A DNA stretch of 64,000 bases from Aquila chrysaetos chrysaetos (Eukaryota > Chordata > Aves > Accipitriformes > Accipitridae), in NCBI RefSeq assembly GCF_900496995.4, contig NC_044016.1:21494932-21558931 (forward strand), in the 5' to 3' direction. A program made the position numbers and the translations under genes. The notes beneath the pieces were generated by a model that saw only the letters and a list, made by a program, of their open reading frames with translations, was not told the origin of the DNA and did no database searches. Positions within the stretch are counted from its first letter, which is position 1, and each line of letters opens with the position of its first letter. Below are positions 42,291 through 53,518 of the stretch, piece after piece.

Positions 42291-45200
42291 CAGGGAGATC
42301 ACGTCGTTAATTCACAGGCAAGACACTACACTTTCCAGATTAGACATACCAGCAGTGCATAAGTATTTCTTGCTGCTTGCACCCCCACCTAGAGTCAGCT
42401 GAAATCCCTGTTGAGTTACCAGGAGTGCAGGGTACATCCTAGAGCTATGGTCCTCTGCTCCCATTGGTAAGTTCTGGGGAAGTGGCAGGGGGCTGTCCCT
42501 GCTCTGCTGCCCCTTACTCCACTGGGGCTTTTAGATTTAGCCCTCTCCTGGGTGAGCAACACCTGTCCTGTCCCTGCTCAAGAGTGTCACCAGCCACAGA
42601 ATTAAAACTGAAGATGTTTTTGGATGGTTTCCCAGCTGCTTGCCAGGGTAACTGCAAGAGCACAAACTTCACGCCACCTCTGCCAGCTCAGGTCAGCTCC
42701 GAGCAGCCAGGCGGGTGCGCAGGCAGGCAGCAGCACATCTTATGAGGTTTTGTCACTGCTAGTTTAATCTTCCTCCCAAGGTCAGTGCTTAGGCTTTTCA
42801 GGACCAGGTACACTCCCTGCCCTCGAGGGAGGGGGCAGTGGCACCGAGCAGCAAGTTTGTCTCAAGGAGTGAGAAAGGAGTAAAACACTCCCATTCCACC
42901 CATGGCCTGAGTCACAGGACCCCCTGCCAGCCCTGGCACAGTCTCTCCTGCCTGCGGGCAGCATCCACCTTTGGGTCCCTGCGAGGAGCAGTGGTGCTGC
43001 AGGGTGCTCTGCTCAGTGCCCCCAGCTGCTGTTCCTCATCCATGGGCTCTTCATTCTGTGCCTCACGTGGCTCCTACACATCACCTCCTGCTACCTGCTG
43101 CTTGTCTCCACTGTCACCTTTTCTCCTTTAGTTCTTCCCCACCTGGGGAGGACTTCAGGTTTACATTAGGACCAGGCCAATCCCCAGCCCTGCGAGGGGA
43201 TCCCAACAGGGACAGCATGTATGCCTGACCACTTTCTGTGGTCTGCTCTTCTCCCCTAGCATCCACAGTCACCAGATTAGGAGCGTAGAAACCGCATCTC
43301 AGCTATTCCCTTTGGTGTTTGTTTTGGTACCACAGTGCTGGGAAAGGAGCGGGAGGTTCCTCCCCTGGCATGGCAGGCAGCAGCATATGCCAGCAGGGCC
43401 TCCTCCTGGACCTTCTACCCTGCTGGGTTATCAAGGGATGGGTCAGAAGTTCCTGTCCCCCGCATCTCCAACGCACACACATTAAGAAGTAGGGGCAGAT
43501 AAAAAAACCACAAACCACACAAACAAAAAACCCAACCCCAAACCACCCCCATCCAGACACGTTCAAGTCTCAAACCCTCATTGATCCTGAAATCTGCTCA
43601 GCATGAGGCTCCTGCGGGCAAAACGGGGAACGAAAATGTACACACCTTTAAGCGGGGAGGCAGAGTAGGAATAACAAGGCAGCAGAACCCCAGCGCTGGG
43701 GTAGGAGGAGAGGGTGCTGCCCCAGAGCTCTGGTGGGAGCCTCCAGAGCCAGCTCTGGAAGGAGAGGGGTTGGTAGGAAGGGCGGGCTTCGCAATCAGTA
43801 ATGCATTGCAAGTCAAGGGATGCTTTGAAATGCTGGAGTGAACTGGGAAGCAATTAGAGGTTGATCAGGATGATTGACAGGCTGGAAACAGCCAGGGGGA
43901 AGGGAGGGGAGCAGATGGAAGAGCAGGCAGGCATCCTTGCTATGGGCTAGACAGGCTCACCACACTGCAATAGCTTTTCAGGACTAGGCTGGGAGTTTCT
44001 GGTCCACACACCCATTCAGCCACAATGCATAGCTCTACCTGCACCACTGCTTGGATCGGCTGGAGCCTACCTTCACTAAATGGGTTAAAAAAATCCCTTT
44101 TCTTGCTCCAAGAAATGCAAACAACCCGAGACAGAGGATACGTGCTGCAGTCCAAATAGCAAACTGAAGCTGTCCAAAACCTGCTTTGTTCTCTATCTAC
44201 TAGTCACACGCTTCCAGCATTGCTTTCCTACCCAGACATCAGTCACTCCCATGTATTTTGAAAACAGGCTCATTAAAACCGCACACCTCCTCTACTTTGA
44301 TTGCCCCATCTCTTCTCTTCCCTAGATTTCTGAGCTCCAACTAGAGGTCCTATTCGATCTTTCACACCCAGCCAACCCCAGAGACATCTGCGAGCACAGC
44401 TGTGTCAGACACAGAGGCAAAGACCCAAGCGATCAACATGTCTCCACAGGCAAAAGTCTGCCGATGGAGGTGGAGTTATACTGGCAAAACTGCTTCTTGG
44501 TGTTTTGGGGTGGTGGAATAAAACCAGACTGAGAAGCAGGGGCATTTTTGCCAAAATAATGTATCAGCAGAGCAATCAAAACAGGCAGTCCTACACATCA
44601 AGCAGGCCAGAAGCTGCAGGTGTTTTGAAGGAGGCACCTGAAACACCCTACAGACACGGCCCAGACCATGCTCAAATTCTGCCACTGTACCATGTGTTTA
44701 TGCCTTTGATTTGCAAAGGCACATTCCTGACTCCATACCCACCAGAGGAGAGCTGAGCTATGGCTGCTACTCCACAAGACTCTTCTGGAGCAACTTGGGC
44801 TGTTCCCTGCTGTAACACTCGACTCCTCAGAGGAACACACAAACACTTACTGGGGTTATTCCCTACAAACCAAAGCTCTGCTCCCACCAAATGGAATAAA
44901 GCTTCAGAGATAACAAAATAAAGGAGTGAAACACTGTGGGGTTTTCCCCCCTTCTCCCTTAAAGCACATCAAAGCATTTGCTTTCCCCTGACTTGCAACC
45001 ATAGTCAGGAGCTATCTACTAGCTTTGAAATTCCCTGCTGACCCCAGGCGATAATAAAACATGAAGAGATGAGAGTGTGAGATTCCAGGAGCACTAGGCA
45101 GCAGGGATTTACAGGGGATACATCCTGTCAGGCACACTGGATCATCTTTATTTTTAACAGCATTACAGCGTTAGTGGGTGAAAGGGAAGTTGTGGATGTA

Positions 45201-45919
45201 GCAAGATTTTAGCAAGCCATCTGCTGCGGCATCTCACCCAATCTCCCTCTCAAGGTTTGTTCATTGGGCTAAGGCAGAAACATCACCTCATGGACTGAAA
45301 ACAGGCATAACGACCCTAAATAAACCAGCAGCTGTAAGCAGCAGAGCACTGGACTGCAGGCTGGCAGGAACCAGAACTGAGGGTGACATTTGGTTTCATT
45401 CATCATTTTCACCGGCCAGGGTGCTGAGTTTGGAGAGGTGGTAGGTGCCAGCTGCTCCCAGGTACCTGTTTGGCAAAGAAGCCGGGTGCCACAGGGGAAG
45501 GGATGCTATTAATCACTCAGAGGCAGACAACAGGCTGGGGCAAGGAGAGGCAGGGAACTATTTCAGAGGCACATGCACGGACAGTGGACATTGGTTTGTC
45601 AGTGCATTGCCCTATATTAGCTGGGGCCACGCTAGTGCTTTCTTTTACTGGAGATACTTCCTCATAATGTAGAGGAGTCTCAAGGAAAGGACTTAGACAG
45701 ATACCAAGGCAGGAGCAACAAACAAGGAGAGCTTTGAAACTCATAGAACAGGGGCGCACTGAGAAAGTGACAACTGGCAAAGACAGGGATCTCCACCCGT
45801 GCAAGAGGAGAAAGTTGCACAGCTCTGAACATGACTACAGCCCCAGCATCTCTCCACAGGTTTTTCTTGCCACTCTTCATGGCCTGGTATTTCTGTCCTA
45901 CTGAGCTAATGATACACAG

Positions 45920-47650
45920 TCATAAGATGTGTTATGCTTATGCAGGATAACCAAGTCTCATCTTAATCTTTTCCTTGATTAGATAAACAGATTGATCTCC
46001 TTATGTTTCTCACCATAAAGCTTTTTCTCCAGCCTTCAGATTATCTTGTAACTCTTTTCTGCATTCTCTTCAGTTTTTCAGCATCCTTTTCTGAGCACTG
46101 ACACTGGATTTAGACAGCATATTTTAGTACCAGTCTCCCCAGCACCTCCTACAGCAGTAAAGTCTCATTCCTAGGGCTACTCACTGCTGCCCTTCTAGAT
46201 GTCAAACGTTTCACATAACTGCCAGGCTTGAAGGGGCCTGAATAGGTAATCTGGTGAGATTCTTTGCTTGAAACACAGCCAGCTGCAACTCATCCATATC
46301 TACCAACTTTTGGCTAATTTGTTCTAAAACAAACACCCCCACCCCCCAAAACATAAACCCTTTCAAGATAGCCTTTTCTTCTGCTTCACCATCCCAACTG
46401 ATATTACAGAAAACCATAAAGTCTGAACTCCCTCATTACAGGTAAAGAGACTTCCTGCCCTGTCTTCAGCACAACTACAGTCTTCTAGAAGTACACTGCT
46501 GTACATCCTTGAAGACCATGAAGTTCCCTCTTCCATCTTTTCTTCCTCAGGCTACACAGTCCTAGTTCTTCTCATCCTTCCTCCCACACCATATTTCTAA
46601 AGACCTTAATCATTTCTGTTGCCTTCCTGGATACTCTTTTGTTTGTGCACATCCTTCTCCAAGGGTTGCATCTACATCTGGGCCTGGTCCCTCAGCAACA
46701 CCTCATCTGTGTTGAGGACAGCACTAATTGCTTCCTGCACCTTAGAGGTGTCACTCCTCATACAGCCTGGCGCAAGGCTTGCCTCATGTTTTTCTCCCCC
46801 GCTCCGCCCCCAGCAGAGCACTAACTCATCCTAGTCCCGAACTTTGGTAATACCAACATTTTCCCCTGCCCTGCCTAGCCAGGGTCTCCTTATCAGACAG
46901 ACACCCTTTTGAATACAGCTTTTCAACTGGTTGTGGGTCCACCTGAGGGACACTTATCTCCTACTCCTTCCTCATTTGTTTACACAGCTGACACTTGGGT
47001 CAGTGACACAGACTGACTTAAGTCAAGATCTATTACATCCATCACCCCCACTCAGCCACTAGGCAAGCCATTCTTTCAGGCAAGGGCATTGACCGACTTG
47101 ACATGGTACACTCCAGACAAATGAATGCTGGTGGATTTTTGATCAGCATATTCTCCCACCTCCTTAACAGAATAGACGCCAACTGCTTAACTGTTTATTC
47201 CAGATTATTTAGGCTGGTTGTAGTCCCATTCTTTCTCCCTGTATTTCAAGGGATCAAACTTTGGGATCTCCCTTCGCTAGATGTTCTCTAAGGTGGCTGC
47301 TGAACATGCAAAAGTTGCCTTAGTCTATACTTTCAGGGAAATTTCACAAGGCTTTGCCCACATGACCACATCTAATTTACCTAAATAGTCTTGTCACCTG
47401 TTCTGATTTATGCTTGGATTTACTTTTTAAAATTAACTCCTTTAAGTACCTTCTCACCCCAACCTTCTTTGCAAGGTGAAGACAGAGTTCTTACTGTCCC
47501 ATTTTATTTGTTCCTCTTTTCCATGCAGCCAGGAGCCAATTCCTTCTTCTATCCAATAGCTGCATCAGCTCCTTCTGCCCTAGCTGGGAGTTCACACTGA
47601 GTTTCGCATCCTCCACAAATCTGGTTCCTTCCTCCCAGATTTATAACTAC
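45920..47650 (-). mobile_element. degenerate CR1-like LINE fragments
   Basis: Plus-strand phrases such as CTCTTTTCTGCATTCTCTTC, TTAATCATTTCTGTTGCCTT, TCAAGATCTATTACATCCAT and CACTAGGCAAGCCATTCTTT match the reverse complement of amniote CR1 segments in order. More than one decayed copy seems present, since the TTTCTGTTGCC-type segment recurs. Boundaries are approximate and family recall is from memory. Confidence 0.45.
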
Positions 47651-50600
47651 GCAACTCATGCCAAGTCAAGCTGCCTTTTCTGTGTTGTAATAGAGAGCCC
47701 CTGGGCAGCTACTGCAGTTCAGCAGACACACAATAATTCATTTCCAGGTCTATGCCTCAAGCATAGACAAGACCCCAGCGAAACCAAATCACCAACTTGC
47801 ATACGCAGTCATCCTGGAGAAGATGTCAGCTTTACCAGTATCACCTGAGAGCCTCCAGAGTCCAATGGTTTCACACAAAGGGAATCTAGATCACATGCAC
47901 AGCAAGTTGAGGGATGAATCCCCTTTAAGACCTTCCTTGGGACCTAAAGGCACTGAATTATTGGCTCAGGAGCCCAAGTATCCCAAGGTCAGCTGCAGAG
48001 ACCCTCCCCAGTCTGTGTCACTGCAAGATTCTCTCTGACCTCCAAGCAGAAGACATCAGATGTTGATAATTATTTCAAGCAGGAGACAAGGCCTGCTGCC
48101 ATCTGAGTTTCCTCCAAGTACAAGATCATGCCAAGATTGTTTCATCCCCTGGCTTTGAAGGGACCCGAGACAGAGCCTACTAAAGGCCACTTTAATTAGC
48201 AAAAGCAGGGCCAGGCCAACACACAACTCTCCTATTAAATGCACTCTTGTAAGAAATTGCACTTTTAAGAGTAGCACCCTCCCCTTGACCCATGTCAGCA
48301 ACATATCAGGAGACAGCTGGATGCTCTAAGGGAGCCTGTCAGAGCTGCTCTTACATGCAGGTCAACAGGAGGGAGCACACCACCTCCCCATGAGCAACAC
48401 CACGTGGCCTCCTTGTTAACATGACAGAGCCAGAGGTCACATCGCCAGTGGCAGCTGGCTGTCTGCAGGGCGATGCTCTGCACTCAGCTGGGAGCAGAGA
48501 TCTGCATGGAAACCAGCAGGAACATCCCTAGGGGAAACGGAAGGGGGTGTCAAAGCAAGCAACTGCTCCGCACACAGAATTACAGGGGTGCAGAGGGGAT
48601 GAGCACACCCAATGCAGGGACTCATATGAGTAGCTCTGGGAACATACAGTCCTTCTAGGGAGTGACAGGCAACAATCAGACAGGACAGGTCCACAGCAGC
48701 TGCCCTTCCAGCCAGAGGAAGGCAGGAGGTTTTTCAGCTTGCTGCTCAGAGGCAGCACGGTTGTGGTGGTTCAGGAAAACAATTGCAGAACATACCAAAA
48801 ACAGGCAGACATGAATCCTGCTTGCAACTGCTTTCTCCTGGTGCTGATGCAATGTGCCACCTTTCAAATACACAGTCCCTTAAGAGATCCAGCCCCATTT
48901 AATGCAATAGCACAACTTCTTCACAGATTGGGCGACACAAACAGGAATCTTCAAAACCTTGCTTTAAGCCAGACCTGTACTACCAACTGCCAATTTCTCT
49001 GGGGAAAAACAACACGCATAAAACAAGACCTCTCTCTCTTCCCAGCACAATAACCATGTGGGCAGAAGCTACTGGCATTGACAATTAGACCAAAGCACAT
49101 CAAGAACAGGAGACCTTGCTCAAAAGATGCAGTGGGCTATGCCAGCAGGATCCCCATCTTGCCCATATAAGCTGTGTAGCCACTGTAAGAGCTTGGCCTA
49201 AGGAGAGCACCGGGATACTGGGAAAGCATTCCCACTCCCCCACCTGGCTTTATGAGGGATGGGGAAGAATGGACTTGAAAACCAAAGAGGGAGAACAGCA
49301 GGCAGGCAATAGGAAAATGCAAGAGCCATGGGGGAGAACGGAAGTATTTCCAGCACTGCTTAGCAATCATGTGCAGGGAACACCTAACAAACATGCAAAC
49401 ATAACCCTGCGAAGGGCAGTGAGCACTGCACAGAGAAGCACCGAGGAAAACGTTCTGCATCTCACACTTAGCAAGAGAGTCTTGGGCCTCCTGCAGCTAA
49501 TCTGTATTTGGAGCAGAGGGCAGACACCCAGCTCCACGCTGGAAGGACATGAAATGAGAAGCCAGTGCCAACCGCAGGCCTGCAGGCTCAGAGAAAAGCC
49601 ATTTCATACTGCAAGCCTTTGCTCTACAAGCTTGGCACCAGCTTCATGAATCTTGCCCTCTCTCTGTTGCAGAGTGCATACACACATGCGCATTTCTTCT
49701 TCATTCCTTGATTTTTGTTTTCCTCCTTTAAACCAACTTTCTAGCCAATGCATCAGGCCTGCTCCCCAGCTCACTCCCCTGAGCAAGCCAGAGAGCTGCC
49801 GACAGGATGAGGGCTGCAAGCGGAGAGGTGCTTCCTGAGAAGGCCATGCTCAAGGCAGTTCCTGCACACAGCAACTCCCCATATGGCTAGCGAGACAAGG
49901 AGTCCTCCCCAGCAAGAGGCTGAGCTGCACAGGGCACAGAAGAGAGGCTGAGGGCTGCAGTGCCAGGCAGCAGGCACTCCCATGATGAATGCGGAGCTAC
50001 CTGCAGAGAGGCCAGCTGCCCTACGCCATGGTCCTTCAAAGCTATAGCATCAGACCAGCAACACATTTGCGAAGATCAAAGTGGTAGAGGGACACAGGGA
50101 CTCCCTCCCTCTCTCCCCACCTGGATACCTGCATTTTGGTTTCCAGCTCAGCCTGCAAGCAAGCTCCAAGCTCCCCAGGCTCATTTCCAGAGCCAGGAGG
50201 AACAGCAGACAGCTGTGCTGAGACCAGACACAGGTGAACCCTCCTCTGACTCACACAGCATCCCAGAGGCCATGGCCCATTCGAGGCTCTGCCGCTCCCC
50301 CCTCCAATGCCTCCTGAGCCATCAGGCAAGACCTGGGACCCTGCAGAGCCAGTTCAGGCAGTAGCAAACCTGCCCCTTTGCTTCAGGCTCCAAGCAGGGC
50401 CTCCGCCTCCTTGTGCCAGAGGTGGCATGGAGAACAGGTAGTGGGCTGGCATGCCGGCCAGGGGGGACGGCTGCTGGAGGGCAGCACGGGGCTGCCAGGC
50501 AAGCTCTCGGTTGCAGGGAGGAGGAAGGGCAGAAGCAGCCCAAGGGACTGCCACCACCGATTGCTTCCCCTCCTTGGTTCCCAGCACCTGGAAAGCAGCT

Positions 50601-51276
50601 GCTAGATTAAAAAAGCCTTAACAATGCTGTCATTCAAGGACACAGAGACAATCTCCATTTTCCAAACACCCCCATCATCTTGTCTCATCTATGCGCCACA
50701 AAAAGCCCCGGGGAAGGTCCAGCCCCAGCCTCCAGCAAGCCCTATCATCCTTGCTGCCGTTACCCACCTCGGAGCTCTCGGATGCTTTGATATGCAAATC
50801 AGCCACAGGATCCATAACCGGCACCGTCTGCAATTAACAGTGCTGAGTATCCTACGCCCAGGGCCTCCTCTGGCACGAAGCAATCACCCCATGGCTGGGC
50901 AGGCTTCATGTCAGACGGCGCAGGTCCTGGCTGTCTTTCCTGGGAGCGGGAGGTGCTGCCTGTGGAGCCCTCGGGTCCCCAGCATGTAGCCTCACCCTGG
51001 CCACTGGGATGGAGACAGGGTGCTTACAGAGAGGATGCGGGCTGTGGTTGCACCTTGGCATGGATGGGGAAGGCGGCAGAGGAGCCGCGGGCAGGACGCT
51101 GTGGGGCTCCCCGTGACCTGAGGCACTCCAGCTACCCTGGGCTCAAGGAAAGCATAATTGGCAACGGACAAAAACCAGGCCCTTGGCACTGCCAGCTCTC
51201 AGGCTTTTATCTCAAATCTCATGCTACCTGGGATTTTCTTAAAGTCCTAGTTCCCAGAACAAAGCGATTTCATGAG

Positions 51277-51460
51277 GATTTTTTTTTTTTTTACATAAAA
51301 ATTTATCAAAAAACCCCAAGCAAGTTCCCAGCCCATTTTATTACTGAAGAAGGCTAAAAAATATAACTAAGGATATTTTAAAAGCCCAGAAGGAAAAAAA
51401 AAACAACCACAAAACCAAACAAGAAGCAAAGCACTCAGTATTTTTCTTTTTTTGGCTCAG
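51277..51460. other. AT-rich stretch with T and A homopolymer runs
   Basis: A T run near 51281-51292, then ATAAAAATTTATC, several A runs and CAAACAAG-type sequence. No gene or family recognised. Confidence 0.7.
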
Positions 51461-52689
51461 TTCATGGTTTCAGGACATTTCAGGACAGTTGCACCGTGCT
51501 CTGGTCAAAGGGGAAGAAAATGGAGCATTGCAAAGCCTCACAGTAATGCCTTCTTGACAAGAAAACCGACACCCTCAGAAAATACAGTAGCTTCAGTTCC
51601 TTCCAAGGTTACTGAAGACAGGAACAGACAAAAATAGAGCAAACTTAGTGCAACAAAACATACTCATAAGCCAAACCAGAGTCTCTTCCCACCCCCTCAA
51701 AGGCATCTTCTTTCACGTTTATCTTGCTCCTATGGTATCCAGGTGAAGACTGCAGAAAGGACTTCTCTCCCTGTAAAGACAGTGTATTCCTACCACTAAA
51801 AGGCTCAAGATGAAAAAGCCCTTTCCTAGGCAGATACCAGCTAATTGCAGTCATTAGAAGCAACGTCCTTAATGCTTTGCTATTTCTGGTTTGAATGGAG
51901 TCCTCCTGGAGTTGGTTACAAGCTGAGTGGTCGGCTTTATGCTCTCTCGGAAGCATTAAGAGAATAAAAGGCTATTAGGGACCTTACAGCTTGGGTGTTT
52001 GGAGGGGAAGGGTACAGGTCCTCACAATGCACTTGCAAAGGCTTTGTCCCACGCCCGGGTGGGGCATCTGCAGGATCATCCAAGAGGCACCTGTGCCGTG
52101 CAACCCTTCAGTGGCTTTGTGACCACTGCTAATGGGATGTCACTGCCCTGCAGCCTGTGGCTTTCCACGTGTGCTTACTCCAGAGGATGACACGATGGAG
52201 CAGGACACTTCCACAGTAACAGACAAATACGGGGCGGAAGCAGGGGGGAGTGTGTCCTCATGGACTATGCACAACTAAATTAGCCACCCTGAGCACCGAT
52301 CAGCCTTTTGCTTCCAACTCCTACTATCGAGGGTAAAGCAAGGGAGGGAGGTGTCCAGAATCCCAAATTCCCCAAACACCTGGTCTCCATCCAGCTGAGA
52401 ACTACCAAACCTGCTACAGGCACTGGGCTGACTGCAGCCACGTCATAGATTTTTGGTGTGATGCCTCCAGCAAGTAGCTACGTACATACAGGGCACACTC
52501 TAGGACAGGAGGAAAAAACATGTTTTGCTGATTTGGAGGGGCCGGTGATCAAGACAAGCGTAGAAAGGGACTGCCTGGCTACCTGGCCACAGACACAAGC
52601 CCTATCTGATAGCTCTTTGCCGAGTTCTCCACGGTACGAGAGGCAGGGCAGTATCAGAAATTTGCCTGCTGTTCCCACCCTTGAAACAT

Positions 52690-52821
52690 CCCTCCTGCCA
52701 CCCTGCTACTCTCCGTCACAGCGGTGCCTGGAGGAGAGGCAAGGAAGAGGAGGCGGACAGGCAGCTCTCCAAGACCGAGAACGCACAAAAGCAGCCTCAG
52801 CACCTCCGACGGCGCTCGCAG
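52690..52821 (+). other. possible plus-strand first exon (MRPL14 alternative or noncoding RNA)
   Basis: A near-perfect donor, CGCAG followed by GTGAGA, occurs on the plus strand after 52821 at the left edge of the CpG island. If used, a plus transcript would start inside TMEM63B intron 1 and overlap TMEM63B exon 1 head to head. The start is not defined by sequence. A weaker donor (CCAG/GTGGGG, exon end near 53662) downstream of the NRF-1 site is the other candidate for MRPL14 exon 1. Confidence 0.3.
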
Positions 52822-53065
52822 GTGAGATGGGAGCCGGTGCCACCCCGCAGAAACGGGTCTGGCGACCCCCGGGGTACAGAAACCCCGCTACCCAGCAGCG
52901 GCCGAGCCGAGGGACGGCGCGCCGGGAGACGGCAGAGAAGGGGCGCCCGGGAGGCGGGCGAGGAGCCCCAGCGCCCCGAGCCACCCCGCTCCCTCGCGGC
53001 CCCGGCGGGGGCACAGGCCGCTCCGCGGGCACCACCCGGGCGCGCCCCCCGCCCCGCTCCGCCCC

Positions 53066-53073
53066 AAGATGGC
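53066..53073 (+). promoter_or_regulatory. YY1-like site AAGATGGC
   Basis: CAAGATGGCAG on the plus strand resembles the YY1 motif AAGATGGCGGC, often found just downstream of start sites on the same strand. It could mark a plus-strand start near 53.05 kb. Confidence 0.45.
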
Positions 53074-53271
53074 AGTCGGCGCCCCCCGCCCCAGGCCGCC
53101 CCCGCTGCGGGGCTCCGCGCAACGGCCGCGCCGCCCGGCCCGCTCCGCCCGCAGGAGGCCGTTGCGCGCCCCCCCCCGCCCCCGACAAGCACCGAGGCGG
53201 CGAGCTGCGGCGCCGGGCCCGCCTGGCCTAGAGGAGCCGCCGCACCCCGCCGCGCCGGCAGCTCTGCTTAC

Positions 53272-53410
53272 CCTGTGTCAGGCGCGGACTGGCTCCCCCC
53301 AGGTTGCCGCGCCGCTCCGCTTCACCCCGCCGGGCCGCGCGCTGCGGTACCGCGCTGCACCGCACACGGGAGCAAGGAGCGACCGCCCGGCTGGACTCGG
53401 CTCGGTTCGG
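53272..53410 (-). other. TMEM63B: predicted noncoding first exon of TMEM63B
   Basis: On the minus strand a strong donor (ACACAGG, then GTAAGC) ends a GC-rich segment at 53272. Coding exon 2 begins with an acceptor at 24082 and carries 22 nt of 5' UTR, so an upstream noncoding exon is required. The segment has no ATG and lies under GC boxes at 53429-53455, which would sit just upstream of a minus-strand start. The TSS (about 53.40 kb) is inferred. Another minus donor (GTAAGG, exon end 53790) in the same island could mark an alternative first exon. Confidence 0.6.
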
Positions 53411-53428
53411 TTCGGCTGGGCTCGGCAC

Positions 53429-53455
53429 GGGGCGGGGCCCCGGGTGGGCGGGGCG
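53429..53455. promoter_or_regulatory. two GC boxes (Sp1-type)
   Basis: GGGGCGGGGC at 53429-53438 and GGGCGGGGCG at 53446-53455. They lie between the predicted TMEM63B exon 1 and the NRF-1 site. Confidence 0.7.
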
Positions 53456-53506
53456 CGGAGGCACCGGCCCTGCACAGCGGTGGGCGGGGGCCGTGGGTGG
53501 CGGCGC

Positions 53507-53518
53507 TGCGCGTGCGCG
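53507..53518 (+). promoter_or_regulatory. NRF-1 consensus site
   Basis: TGCGCGTGCGCG fits the palindromic NRF-1 motif YGCGCRYGCGCR fully. NRF-1 drives many nuclear genes for mitochondrial proteins, which suits MRPL14. The position suggests an MRPL14 start nearby. Confidence 0.7.

Larger units (their letters stand above)
24082..53271 (-). other. TMEM63B: TMEM63B intron 1 (about 29 kb)
   Basis: Lies between the predicted CpG-island first exon and coding exon 2. No nested protein-coding gene was recognised on either strand. It holds a decayed LINE reverse-transcriptase region (26.2-26.95 kb), CR1-like fragments (about 45.9-47.65 kb), a possible MIR (42.2 kb), and AT-rich candidate regulatory islands at 29.5, 37.1 and 51.3 kb. 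The rest looks like unique intronic sequence. The 5' boundary depends on the predicted exon 1. Confidence 0.6.
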
